The position numbers and the translations under genes are program-made. A DNA stretch of 64,000 nucleotides, from NCBI GenBank assembly GCA_025618425.1, contig CM046852.1, positions 5,420,719 to 5,484,718 of the forward strand. The letters are read 5' to 3'. Within the stretch, counting starts at the first letter, position 1. Each line of letters opens with the position of its first letter. This stretch comes from Heliocidaris tuberculata (Eukaryota; Echinodermata; Echinoidea; Camarodonta; Echinometridae). The notes beneath the pieces were generated by a model. The model ran no database searches and was not told the origin of the DNA. It saw only the letters and a program-made list of their open reading frames with translations. Positions 1 through 11,507 of this stretch are shown piece by piece.

Positions 1-2273
1 CACATTCTAATGGATAAAAATAAAAAACAAACAAACAAACAAACAAACAAACAAACAAACAACAGTCTAATTGAGATCATTTCAATATGAAAGGAACTTT
101 TTTCAAATGAAAAAGAAAACCATAATAAAAACGATAACAATAATAGACTGACAGGAGATAGGCCTGTATCAAAATGTGGTGGGATTTGAAAAAAAAAAGT
201 TAAACCAAAACTTGTCAAATTAATCCCATCATTGGAAACTGGGGGAAAAAAAATACTGACAAATAAACATTGGGCAAGAAAAAAATACAAGCCTTACTGA
301 TAAGCAATGGGAACTTGGGAAGTATTATAATCTAGAAAAAATATAAATTCATAACTGTTGCTCGGTATGTTTTATGTCAAAATGAATTTAGTAAGTCTCT
401 TAACTTCTGATTGCAAAGCTATTTTACGATATGATTCCTTCATATCTGATCAATTAGCATGAAAAATGACGTGCTACCATAATAAACTTGAAAATCACAT
501 GTTACGTCTTATATAATAATTACAAGAGTGCTTTTTGTGTGAAAACAAATAATTGGGCGATCTTCGTAAATGATTTCTATAAAGATTTCTTTGGTGAACT
601 AAAATCCGACGAGGGAACTGTAATATGACACAGTAGGCCAGCCATAGTCAACGGCATATTCTCTGGTTTTCAGACCCATATCATTGTAAACATAGATTAT
701 ATCTACGATTTTTAAAATGAATACTTTGAAATATACGTGTTTAAACTTATAATATGAATATTTTTCATAATTTCCATAATTTCCACATCATACTCAAGCC
801 CAAAAACATTATGTAAAACATTCAAAGCATATTATTATTACAATGAAAATATATGGCTTTATTTCTATAAACTATCGAATCACGACATCCGGGGGGTACC
901 TATCCAACGTAACACTGGCTCACCGATCATGAAATAAATCACTCATATTTTTCATTTTACAAGCGAATCCATCATGTAATTTACATAATTTAAAAATTAT
1001 CTGGCATCTATTATACCCTTCTACATTTTCTATTTTCTTTTATTCCCTAATTCATTCAAATATTTGCAGTTGAGTTAAATTTAGCTTTTAAAAATATAGT
1101 GTAATTGCAACCAAGGCTACGTGTCGGCTCCTTTTCTCGCCGATAGTATCGATATCACGAGATGTCTAGCTAGTTAGCTCTTCGTGAAACAGTTTAGGAA
1201 GATCATGGACATCTCCGTAGTTGGCGGATAAAGTTATGACTGTCTTGTCGTTGGTTTCGAGAAACAGGCCCCAGGTCCCCTATTCTCCGGGTTTTCCTAC
1301 AAGCGTATCTGAAGATGTGTGTATGACTAATGTTAGGCTCCCTGTCAAAAAAGAGCCGACACATTTTTCAGCATATGGGACACACCCTCTTCAATGTCTA
1401 AGTTAAATCTTGTAATTTTTTATTTAAAATATGATAAAATACGCACAGACTACTCGTCCCTTCTAAACCTTTCATAGAAATCTAAAATCATTTCATAATA
1501 CAACTGTATGATACCAGCAGGAAAAAAAAAAAATTCTTACCGAAATTAAACACCCCAGCTAGCTCCGCTTTGAGTTCTCCACTTTATCTGGAATATATAC
1601 ACGCTATCTGTACAACAGCTTTGTTGTAATGCATGTTTAACGTTGTTGTTTCGATCACGTTGACAGCGCGCGCGCTTAATCGCGTACGCGCTTGACTAGT
1701 CTAGATGCCATACACAGCCCCGGCACACAGCTATTGCAATCAACTCTTCTCATGCAATCAACTCTTCTCATGCGGTCACTATTTTTGTTTTCCTCTTTAC
1801 TTTTGTCTTGGCAACTTTAGTAAATACTTGTAGAGGTTAAGTCGTCAAGATTCGGGTCAGCCCCCGCGGTAGGATTTTCTTTTTTTTATTTTACTTAAGG
1901 TGGGTGAAAGTGATCTAGCATCAAATGTTCGCCTATTTGCCGATGGCGCGATCTCCTACATGACCATATCGACAAGCAACATCATGCACAAAATCTTCAA
2001 CATGATCTCAACAGGATTGGAGACTGGGCTGAAAAATGGATGATGGTTTTGAACAAAAAAGAAAAAAGAAGGAAAAGAAGCGAGGTTCCACATGTGTATC
2101 ATCTAAACAAACCCCCCCCCCCCCTCCCCACTCCATCCAGTGAAAAAAAAAAAAATAACATTTTATACATTAGTTCGAATCCTACGAAAGGTCTTAACTA
2201 TCAATGTTCACAAAATATACACATCATTATAAGTTTACCCGACTTGGCTAAAGTGAACACCCCGCATACAGCA
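1..2273. other. intergenic, no gene recognised
   Basis: AT-rich DNA with an (AAAC)n tract near 27-62 and a short CpG-rich patch near 1660-1710. The only open frames are short, with no family resemblance, signal peptide or splice context. A short pair of inverted matches (GTGTCGGCTC at 1121, GAGCCGACAC at 1353) hints at an old inverted-repeat element but is too weak to call. Confidence 0.6.
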
Positions 2274-2276
2274 TAA

Positions 2277-3284
2277 AGGCCACCGCACTTTACGATCGGT
2301 CTGCGATCCGATTTCAGAAGAAAATGTAATATTATTTGACAAATCATTTAAAAACAAAAACATATTTTTGATTGAGGGTCTGAATAGTCATACAGAGAGT
2401 AAAATCGATAATACGGCCTTTGCGCCGACTTTTATAGTCGGTGCTTTGGAATGGTCAAATCGGCTCCGAGCCTGTAGTGACGTCACAGAAATCGTGCGAC
2501 TGCCTCCGATTTGAAACTAATTTTGCCCTTATTCCCTGTACGAAAACTGACAGTTCACCAACACCCTATATTTAGTATTCATATTGCTTTTCAGAACCTG
2601 AATAGGGTAGATTTTATTTTATTTTATTTTATTTATTTATTTTTTTTTTAAGGAAAGTCACAAAACAAAGGCTCATTATCAGCAAAACATCCGTTTCACT
2701 GGTCCCAAAATATGGAACAAGTTACCAGAGAATGTCAGGAATGTACCCAGAGTAAATACCCTTAAGTATAAACTAAAAAAACTATTAATTTCAAGCCATC
2801 ATAATGAGATTAGCAGCAATGCGTAGTGAGTATCATAGCATTGCACATACAGTAATGCTAAGGGCCATACAAGCCTTTTGATAACAGTTCCTGGATTTTT
2901 CTTCTTTCTTTTCTTTTCTTTCCTTTGTTTCTTCGTTTGTACATCTGTAATTGTATGTACATACAAAATTTCTGCACATGCATGTGTATCGTTATTCATT
3001 GTTTCAATGTTGTAGGCGCACCTAACTGAAGCTTTTGCTTTTCTGTGTGTGCCCCCATCCACATTGTTAGCAGAACCACATGTATTTAGTCCTCAGTCTT
3101 TTGTACGACTATTTTACTCTGCAGTTTATTATACAATGTTCTGAATGTTGATTGATTGTTTAATTGAAGATGGAAATAAATGTTCATTTTGAATTGAATT
3201 TGAATTAAAATGCCAATATTTAATGCCACAGCGATTTATTTCACAAATCGGATCGCAGACCGATCGTAAGGTGTGCGGTGGCCT
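2277..3284. mobile_element. Harbinger-type non-autonomous DNA transposon
   Basis: Terminal inverted repeats start AGGCCACCGCAC and share a long subterminal match around ACGATCGGTCTGCGATCCG (about 2290-2312 and 3249-3270 in opposite orientation). The direct repeat TAA flanks both ends (2274-2276 and 3285-3287), the 3 bp duplication expected of PIF/Harbinger elements. No transposase frame is present. The element contains a CRE-like GACGTCA and is split by a LINE 3' fragment at about 2604-3205, so it is older than that insertion. Confidence 0.75.
2604..3205 (+). mobile_element. LINE 3' fragment (RT C-terminus and 3'UTR)
   Basis: The + strand near 2676-2825 reads as the C-terminal tail of a non-LTR reverse transcriptase: GPKIWNKLPENVRNVP followed by LKYKLKKLL and a stop. 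This 'IWN.LP' block is typical of CR1/L2-like LINEs. An A-rich 3' end with AATAAA-like sequence follows (3160-3205). It is 5'-truncated and nested in the inverted-repeat element around it. Confidence 0.65.
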
Positions 3285-3385
3285 TAAGTCCCGCCTTAGT
3301 CTTATATGACCCTATAATTTGCATTATTATTTTTAGTGATCAGCATTAATATTTTGCAGGCATTTTTTTGTTGTTTTCTTACTAT

Positions 3386-4109
3386 CGGGGTGAACTGGAA
3401 CATCTTGTCCCAGTTCACCCCGGTTACTTTTTGTGTATGTAGGGCCTAAGCAAAATGAGCTTTTATCAGCCGTAATCTATAGACATATTACATGACAATA
3501 TCTTTTGGTCTAGATAAAAACCGTAAAAATTCATATCGGTCAATTTGTTTTTACAGTTCATTCATACTACTGGCTACAAAAAATAGAAAAGTATTATAAA
3601 CAACTATTAATTTTTGTCCCAAACCGTCGAAATATATAGTTTAAAATTTACAAAACGCTCATCATTCCATCCAATTTTTTTTTCAAATGGGCATGGATCT
3701 TTATTTGAAGTCAACTTTACAAGTGACTTTCAAGCAAGTTTTTTTATTATTATTTTTTTTGTAAGTGATATATATTACCTTAAACATTCCCAGCACTTAT
3801 TTTAGACAACTACGAGAAAAATAAGGTGATTTTAGCATTTTCAAGACTGTTGTCCCATTTCTCCCCGACTGTCCCACTTCACCCCTATTACTGTCCCAGT
3901 TCACTTCCATTGTATCCACTTCACCCCGTTCAAGTACCTTATTTTTAATGAGTATTTGCATAAAAACTAAAAATATAGGGATAGTGTAATATACATTATT
4001 TTGTAGCCTACTACTGATACTATAATAAAAATGGAGAGGCTACAATGACTATTTCATAAGTTACAAAGCAAAGATTGCCAAATCACAATTCTTGTCCCAC
4101 TTCACCCCG
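3386..4109. mobile_element. inverted-repeat element with GTTCACCCC clusters
   Basis: The left end CGGGGTGAACTGG and right end CCACTTCACCCCG are inverted copies. The same motif, (G/C)TTCACCCC usually preceded by TGTCCCA, recurs at about 3408-3421, 3880, 3897, 3918 and 4098. The first two copies form a 12 bp hairpin (3387-3421). Subterminal motif clusters like this are common transposase-binding arrangements. No target-site duplication was clear and no protein is encoded. Confidence 0.5.
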
Positions 4110-4189
4110 CTCTCTATAACTCAAGCGCGTGAACATGGTGAACATGTGTGCTGAAAGAACTTGATTGGACCACTCTACAACAACGCAGG

Positions 4190-4440
4190 CTGAAAGGGAT
4201 GGAGTATTTTGTTGGGTGTGTCTATCTTTTTTTCTCTCTCTCTCCTCTCTCTCTCTCCTTCTTACCCTCCCCTTTTCCTTTCTTTTTCACCTTTTATCTT
4301 TTAAGAATTTTTCTTTCAGTGAAAAAAAGAAAAAGAAAAAGAAAAGGAACAGTCATATTAAAAGTATATTTTTGTTGTATATAGTCTGTGTAAGCAAGTA
4401 AGCGGAGGTCTTAAGTGAATTACAAGTACACGCATGTATA
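4190..4440. repeat. dispersed repeat, copy 1
   Basis: About 250 bp, pyrimidine-rich (CT runs) then a GAAAAGGAACAGT block and TTAAGTGAA(A)TACAAGTACA. It matches 6570-6860 in the same orientation. The two copies differ in the length of the CT tract. No coding potential; the open frames here arise from the simple sequence. Confidence 0.6.
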
Positions 4441-4508
4441 ACTTCTTGGTTCTTCCTTAAATGTATATATATATTTTTAACAGATACGTATAGATTTACG
4501 TGTAAATT

Positions 4509-4706
4509 GTAAAAGTTTCTGTTTATACCGCGTTATTATTGATTGTAATTTTTCTATTTTTTACAGAATGTCGATGAAGAGAGATGAATAAAAGAATACT
4601 TTTAAAAAAAGTTTCTGTTTATACCGCGTTATTATTGATTGTAATTATTCTATTTTTTTACAGACTGTCGATGAAGAGAGATGAATAAAAGAATACTTTA
4701 AAAAAA
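4509..4706. repeat. tandem duplication, two ~98 bp units
   Basis: A unit beginning GTTTCTGTTTATACCGCG and ending in AATAAAAGAATAC plus an A-run occurs twice head to tail (about 4509-4606 and 4607-4706). The two are nearly identical. Each unit ends with AATAAA and an A-run, as in the 3' end of a retrotransposon or transcript. Confidence 0.8.
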
Positions 4707-5199
4707 AAATCTTGATTACTAGTTAGACATCAGCAGATAAAGTATATTACGTCACGAAATATATAGCATCTGACAGTAATTTTACAATAAGTAAACTCAC
4801 ATGCTTTTATTTGGCATTACAATATCAATTAAGCAAATTGGTGCATTATAGAGGATCACATTTGGTTATAATTGTATATGGTCCTATAATTACAGTTCGT
4901 TTTCTTTATGGTTTGCACAGCACGCGTGTATAATTCATTCATTTCATTTCATTTCGTTTCGTTTATTTCCACTTCCAACAAAATAAAATACATGGGTTTG
5001 CCATGTAAATAGCAAAACATATACCACTATTACATGCAATTGATTTACAGCGTACACTAGGCATACAAACAATATAAACTAGGTTGGTCTTACCGTCTTA
5101 GTCCATGCAACTATCGCATATCCGGAATGAAACCAATAAAAACATTTGTCTACTTTTCCACAAGATCGGTTTCATGCACTTTCAATTTGTATATAGCAT

Positions 5200-5479
5200 C
5201 AGGGGCGGCGCCAGGGTATTTTGATAGGAGGGGCAAGACGACCTAAACTTTGACGTCATATTTTTTCTCCATTAAATAACAGGGGTAATATAGAGTTATA
5301 TGTTTAAGACCTCTCTTTTTAATACTCCTCTTTCTTCTTTCTTCCCTTTTCTTCCCTTTTCTTCCTCCTTTTCTTCCTCCTTTTCTTCTTTTTTTTTCTT
5401 TTTTTTTCTTTTTTCACTACTTGAAAAATCATAGGGGGGCGGTCGCCCCCTCTGCCCCCCCCCTGTAGCACCGCCCCTG
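5200..5479. mobile_element. hAT-type MITE, 280 bp
   Basis: Ends CAGGGGCGG and CCGCCCCTG are inverted copies. The exact 8 bp direct repeat TATAGCAT flanks the element at 5192-5199 and 5480-5487, which is diagnostic of hAT-superfamily insertion. The interior is a long CT/TTC tract; no transposase. The exact duplication indicates a fairly young insertion. Confidence 0.88.
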
Positions 5480-5635
5480 TATAGCATATTGAAACCAACC
5501 ATAAGGAACGGCATTTCTGTCCTTGAACAAGGAACCTCTAGTATGATTTATTAGTTGTTTGTTTGTTTGTTTTTATTTCCGAAATAATTACCCTCTATTA
5601 TTTCTCAAATGTTCACTCTTAATTACCAGATACAT

Positions 5636-6062
5636 AATCATGATACCCGTTTTAAGGATTCTTTTCACTTATGGCCAGTAAAAACAAATAATGCAATGAA
5701 ATCAGTATAATTTCAATGTAATTTGGAACTCAATTCCCAAATGTATTTCTAATTGCAATACAATCACTTCTTTCAAAAAAAAGTTGAAGCTTTTTCTTTC
5801 TCTTAAATATGTATAGTAATTTTTCTGTTCCTATTTTTCTTTGTTGTCTATATTTGTGTTATATTTTAAGTTTTAGTTTTATCTTTTTCTATTTGTTGTC
5901 TATATCATTTTCGCAATATTTTTAGGGAACTATGCTTGTACAAGGCCCAAGGGCTTTATTTATGTAGTTCCCCATTTCATTTTCTAATTTCGTTTATGAC
6001 TTATTTTGTATTTGTTTCGAATGTACTTTTTAATTGAAAATGAAATAAATGAGAATTAAAAG
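5636..6062 (+). mobile_element. LINE 3' fragment
   Basis: Frames on the + strand read TRFKDSFHLWPVKTNNAMKSV, then after one frameshift IWNSIPKCISNCNTI and TSFKKKLKLFLSL before a stop. This is the characteristic C-terminal end of a CR1/L2-like reverse transcriptase. A 3'UTR ending in GAAATAAATGAGAATTAAAA follows. Truncated at the 5' side and frame-broken. Confidence 0.6.
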
Positions 6063-6569
6063 ATAAAAATACACAAAAATATAATTACAATGATAGAGAA
6101 ACATGCATATAAATAACAATTCAAATCGAAGGAAAGCCCAATTCAGCAATGTTTATAGAACATTACTATTCTTCCTTGGGGTCCTTATAATATTTCTCTT
6201 GTCATATGGCATATAATCATCGCAGTATTTATTATCATTAGAAAGTGTGTAAATTCATACTTGAAATCATTATATCTCATTTGTTATGATTGTAGCCTAA
6301 GTAAAAATAAAGGGCAAGGTCAATTTTAAGTGAAAAGTTGCAAAATGCACTGCTTTTTTTTGGTTGTGCATTCTTCTTTCCTTGAAGAACGTTGGGCTGC
6401 TGTCTTCAGGCGCAAAGTCAGGGGACGGTAGCCCCCCCCCCCCTCCCCCCTAAAAAATAAAAGTAAACAAAAATGAGCTCGAATATTGGGGATTATCACG
6501 CTTTTTGCAAGTCACGGAGTCACGGAGTGCGGAGAGGGGCGCTGCTGGGTTGGAGTGGGGAAGGGGGAT

Positions 6570-6860
6570 GGGTGTATGGAAGGGATGAGGTATTGTGTTG
6601 GGATCCTACGGTTGGGATGTGCGGGGGGGGGGCATATTTTTATTATTATTTTTCTCTTTCTCTCTTACCTTTCCCTTTTCAGTTCTCTTTTTTTCTCCGT
6701 TTTATCTTTTATAATTTTTTCTTTCAGAGAGATAAAAAAAAAACACACACAACAGAATAGGAACAGTTATAATTATTAAAGGTATATTTTCAGTTGTATA
6801 TATTCTGTATAATTCAAGTAAGCTGAGATCTTAAGTGAAATACAAGTACATGCACACACA
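6570..6860. repeat. dispersed repeat, copy 2
   Basis: Same family and orientation as 4190-4440: CT-rich tract, GAATAGGAACAGT, then TTAAGTGAAATACAAGTACA. An extra ACAC tract sits in the middle. It is followed by a (GT)n microsatellite at about 6873-6927. Confidence 0.6.
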
Positions 6861-6872
6861 ATGTATTTAAAC

Positions 6873-6927
6873 AGTGTGTGTGTGCGTGTGTGTGGGTGTG
6901 TGTGTGTGCGTGTGTGTGTGTATGTGT
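6873..6927. repeat. (GT)n microsatellite
   Basis: Mostly GTGTGTGT with a few GC and GG interruptions. The reverse strand opens a His/Thr-rich frame that is an artefact of this repeat. Confidence 0.9.
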
Positions 6928-7750
6928 GATTATGGTGTAAACATTTGGTGTTTAGCCTATACATTAGAACCATTTAAAAGGTAAACATGTATATCTAATA
7001 AACAGCTAAGACGTGATGAAAATAAGCACATCATGTGTTTAGCTCTTAACTTATAGCCCTTAAACCATATATAAACGCGTCGCAGTGTTTTAAACCTGTC
7101 ACAGAAAAGTGTTTAGAAAATAAACAAATTTTTTACAGTATAACAATTGCTGTTTATACATTTTTTTAAAAATCACTCTCTCTTGTATCATGTGTATTTC
7201 AAAGAGAGAAAAATACCTGCATACAAAAATACCACTGCTTATCAGTGCATTTTGCAACTTATCACATTTGAGGGCCCATATTCTGATGTACTGTTTATTA
7301 TATGACTGCTAAGTCATTCATGTCATCATTTGAAAGAAGAATATATACACATTCTAATGGTACTAAAGAAAGCGATAATTATGGCATGTATGACATGTCA
7401 GTAGAGATAAATTTATATCAAAGTTGAGTTCTCAAACTTTCTATTGAGGGTTTACATTGCTCTATTTTCGTACTATAATAGATGGATTTTGGCATGTGTC
7501 ACACACATTTCTTTTCTTTTCTTTTTTAATATAGGAACCACTAACTAATGTACAAAAAGGATTAAAGAAATCAACAAGATTCCTTTTGTTTTATCTCTCA
7601 CCAGAATTTCGACCTGGGTTTTCTATATAAAAAAGAGCAAATTATACGTCAAGCTTCAAAAGTGCAATTCCTTACATTCAAATAGGCATGGTGACATTAT
7701 CCAAGAACAGACATTGCCAACAAGTTCGAAGGGTAGGATATTTATGGGTT

Positions 7751-7862
7751 CAGAGGCGTCGGAACGTCGGGCTCGGACAATGGAAGTTGGAGGGCAAGTT
7801 TTGTTTGGCGGACAAAAGGTGCCACCCGGCCACCTCCATTGTCCAACGTTCTGACGCCTCTG
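7751..7862. mobile_element. hAT-type MITE, 112 bp
   Basis: Inverted ends CAGAGGCGTCGGAACG and CGTTCTGACGCCTCTG enclose a second inverted pair (GGACAATGGAAGTTGG and CCACCTCCATTGTCC), so most of the element folds back on itself. The 8 bp direct repeat TATGGGTT flanks it exactly (7743-7750 and 7863-7870), as expected for hAT. Non-autonomous; no protein. Confidence 0.88.
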
Positions 7863-8109
7863 TATGGGTTAACCCAATTCCTACGAGTACCGGGTAGTCC
7901 CTGTTTAAGCGCGTGGGAATTAGATAATTCAGTATGATGGGGTTAATTATGTTTGGGAATTGGGCATGGAATGTCATTGATTAATTTTTATTCACTTTAT
8001 CCAGAAATATAGATGTCTGGACTTTCTTTCCTCGTTGACATATCATGTTGTAAAACATTCCATGCAAAATTTCAACATGAACAGCTTTCAAAGATAGCCA
8101 TCCTTTTAA

Positions 8110-9068
8110 AGGGCAACCAACCTTTGTAATAATTTGATATGTGTGAAAGCAACAAAATCAGAGAAGCAGATAATTATGTGAATGTTTGAACAAAATCGGA
8201 CAAACAATTAGAAAGTTGTGATTTTTCTAAAGTGGTAATTCACTACGGTAATTTCAAATTGGCCGGATGTATAGGTCACTGTGATGTAGCGGCGGTCAAC
8301 TTTCCCGTTCGCTGCAACCCTATGGCCCGTATTCTGAACTCCAATAATAACTAAAACTCCAGTTGCAGAAGAACAGCATTTGCTGAAGCAAGTGTTGCCG
8401 TGTTGAAATAAAATAAAATGAAATGAAATGAAACCAGAGCTTTAATTAAAACTGACTTAAACCGCAAGTCCAGTTTAAATTTCTGTACAAAGTTAAACCA
8501 CACCAGACTGGAGTTTAAGTTAAACCGGACTTCAAAATGTGATTTTCTAAAACTCTGGTTTAAAGGGAAAGTTTAGACTGGGTTTAAACCACACTTAGAC
8601 CGAGGTTTAAGTTAAACCGGAGTTCAGAATACGGGCCTATGACTCCAAACATGCCAACCAACTTAACCAAGGAGGTCATGGGCAAGCACAAAATGACTAT
8701 TTTTCGACAAAAATAACAACAACAACAAAATAATTGTAGGATTATATTCTTTATCGAGGACCTATAAATAAGTGCTATTATTTTATAATAGGCCTATATT
8801 TTGAGTACTGCCCCGAGGGAAAAGGCGCTCAGGAGAAAACCGGAATTTAATGATATTTTGGCGTACGACATATGGGAGAGTTGACCGTGAATACGTCACA
8901 ATCAATTCACGTAATTACCAATTTGAGATTCTCATAGATCTCGTTTTTCAAACATTCATAACTTTCTTATTCTCTCTGCATATTCTTTCAAATTTTCACC
9001 ATTACACTTCTCTAAATTTTCTGCTCAAGTTCACACAAAACAGGGTTTTACAAAGGTTGAATTGCCCT
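8110..9068. mobile_element. T2/Kolobok-like TTAA element, family 1
   Basis: TTAA (8106-8109 and 9069-9072) flanks inverted ends starting AGGGCAACCAACCTTTGTAA, with the right end TTACAAAGGTTGAATTGCCCT. TTAA duplication plus AGGG-type termini matches the T2/Kolobok group of DNA transposons (family knowledge). Non-autonomous. The same family recurs at 21607-22189 and as damaged pieces near 49490-50304. A separate 314 bp element is nested at 8324-8637. Confidence 0.75.
8324..8637. mobile_element. nested MITE with TAT duplication
   Basis: Inverted ends GGCCCGTATTCTGAACTCC and GGAGTTCAGAATACGGGCC are perfect over 19 bp. TAT flanks both sides (8321-8323 and 8638-8640). The interior has several inverted copies of the TTTAAACC/GGTTTAAA type and an (AAATG)n stretch. 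It interrupts the surrounding TTAA element and is therefore younger. Confidence 0.8.
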
Positions 9069-9072
9069 TTAA

Positions 9073-10320
9073 ATAGCAATGTTGCCTCTGCAGTATACAG
9101 CGATATAACAATGCATCACCTTATAATTTTCATCGTAATAATGCGCCAAATAAGGTAGCACCCTATATTTCTTTTATGGTGTATATTCCAATTTGGATTT
9201 TTTTGGCCCCCCCCCCCCCCCCCCCCACCGCCGGAATCGATATTCCTGCATATTAAAAACACATGACGTGCTTCTATTTTTAGTATGTTCTGCATGTCAT
9301 TATTAGATGATGAAACCGAATGCAAGTTTTCACAATTGAAGGCTTTCGGTAACAGTGCGGTATCCTCTGTGATAAGGCTGTTGATATAATTATTATTTCA
9401 GGAAACGGGGCTATAAACTTCCTGATTCAGACCAGTCCTCGAAACAAATGACCCCCAAATTATGATTTATTTTTTTTTGGTGAAAAATCAGCAAAAAAAA
9501 AAACATTTCGATGAAATACGACATTGTATTATTTTTAAAACCTTGAAATGTTTCACGCGGAGCGTTTGGTAAACACTATGAACACGATGAAAAAGATACC
9601 GGACAAAATAGACAGCTCCTCATTGTACCCTCCACAATTGCTCTGATATACAAAAGACCACCCCATTCCTGTCTATTATGTAAAATAAGTAGAACAGGTG
9701 AATATGCAGGTGACACCTGTTCTACATTATTTTTACTTAGCTCTTTCAGTGTGACAGATAGACTTTTCGTTTTCATTCACAATTGCTCGACCACAGGAAA
9801 GGTATATGGTGGTCAATGGATATCAAAATTTTGAGCATAAATCAAACATTCTGAATTATGATTATATGCTACCACAGAAATTTTCAGAGAAAACTGCAGA
9901 CTTTTAAAAAGAGATTACCTTATTTCAACATTAAAGAATAGCAAAAAACAAAAAACAAAGACAAAAAAAAAACACAAAAAAACACGAGAAAACAAAAAAA
10001 TTAATGGACAAAAAAGAAACTCAAATGTAATTTTCAATAATTCTTATGCATAAAGTTGGGTAAAGGAATAATGTTTGGTATCATAAGAAGTGGTAATAAA
10101 TTTCCTACAGGTTTTGTACACAATATTCGGGAAATAATAGATGGTTAATGAAGTTCAGACATTTGAAAAGTAAGCATTGATCACATTATGGTAAAATGTT
10201 GAAGAGAGCTAAACCCCTTGGCAGTTGGCACAGTAAGAGTTAATAGCAATGAAGGGATGTTCTTTTGTCTACCATGTAGAGCAATATGAGAAGCTGTATA
10301 TTTTATCCGCTTTTTTTGTT
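9073..10320. other. intergenic, no gene recognised
   Basis: Contains a poly-C tract near 9206-9226 and A-rich simple sequence near 9940-10010. No open frame with recognisable content on either strand. Confidence 0.6.
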
Positions 10321-10369
10321 CGCCATGTTCATAGTGAAACACAAACACAGAAAAAGGGAAAATAATGTG

Positions 10370-10496
10370 ACCTCACCAATGATTGGCTTAAGATATCAAT
10401 ACAATGGGCGGGGCCTAATTTTTCTCTACTCACACAGAAAAACATCCGTCTACATTTAGAAAACATTATAAAAAGGCTTCTGTAATTACTGGGAAT
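10370..10496 (+). promoter_or_regulatory. candidate RNA polymerase II promoter
   Basis: Within about 110 bp there are an inverted CCAAT pair (ACCAATGATTGG, 10375-10386), a GC box (GGGCGGGG, about 10406-10413) and a TATA box (TATAAAAAGG, 10467-10476). Start of transcription would be expected about 25-30 bp beyond the TATA box. This ordered set is rare in the AT-rich surroundings. It is followed by a possible donor site at 10651. It could serve gene 1, whose first coding exon has an upstream acceptor, but the 15 kb link is inference. Confidence 0.5.
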
Positions 10497-10650
10497 GATC
10501 AGAAGGAGAAAATAGATTGCTTGGTGAACCTGGTGAAGAATTATCTCCGCCTTAATTCTTTAATTATTCTAGTTAGTGTATCAACAACAGACTTTGAGAA
10601 GAGCTATTTCTTCTCGTGAGGTGTTACCGGCCTTTCCAGTCAAAACTGAG
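10497..10650 (+). other. candidate non-coding first exon
   Basis: Bounded by the expected start site downstream of the TATA box and by a strong splice donor ACTGAG|GTGAGC (exon end 10650). No long open frame. It may be joined to the acceptor ATACAG at 25846 in front of gene 1's initiator ATG. No transcript evidence is available. Confidence 0.35.
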
Positions 10651-11081
10651 GTGAGCAACTGTATTTGATATTCACCGAGTGATTCTGTTGTATGTGTATA
10701 TTTCTTGAAATTATAACATCAAGGAAATATTTCGGCTGTTCTATTAAGGCATAATTTGGTCATTAGAAACAGTTATAATCCACCTTCTATTCTCGGGGAT
10801 ATCGTAAGATATTTTAGCTTGGCGTTAAAAATTGAAAACAAAAATTTAAAAAACTAAACTAAACAAACAGAAAAGAAAAGAAAAACATTGCCATAAAGAG
10901 TCTTAAAGTCATGACTTTAAGTGAAGAAATGGCTTATTTTATTATTTCGTAAGTATGATGTGTTCTATTTTTCGTCAATAATCATTACGTTTACGACGTT
11001 TATATTTATATTCCGAAAATACAATAGTAATAAAATAGATTGTTTTGAGCGCGCTACATTGTTCTTGAACATTACTAACAT

Positions 11082-11166
11082 TATATCGTCTGCTGTGAAC
11101 CAGAAGGGCGTTAATTTGTTGAAAGTATATGAGTTAACACCCTTCTGGCTCCAAAACAGACGATAT
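11082..11166. repeat. imperfect hairpin, ~85 bp
   Basis: ATATCGTCTG and CAGACGATAT close an imperfect stem that also pairs AACCAGAAGGGCGTTAA with GAGTTAACACCCTTCTGG. Total paired length is about 35 bp with a short loop. It could be a tiny foldback element or a structured RNA. No flanking duplication was evident. Confidence 0.55.
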
Positions 11167-11507
11167 GCTACTTAGAATAGTTATGTTTATTTGATTGTAT
11201 GTACTAGTATTCGGATCTTGACTGGCTTTAAGTTGTTGATGATCTAAAAGTATTATCCAGTATCATTAGTAAATCGATATTTTAGATCCTGGATGCATAA
11301 ATGCAAACACAAACTATAATTCGTTTCAATGGTACATGCAGTCTCCTGATTCCAATACTGTTTTTAAAGCAACACTTGCACATTATTGATGCTATATGAC
11401 ATAAATAATTGCATTGGTATTTAACATGTTTAATATCAAATCAAATGATTATTGATTAACGAATCACTTAAATTAAAGCCTTCATATTAATTTCCAATTT
11501 AGTTTAA

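Noticed and set aside
1221..1406. Small ORF near the left edge
   Set aside because: No signal peptide, homology, splice or promoter context; length is expected by chance.
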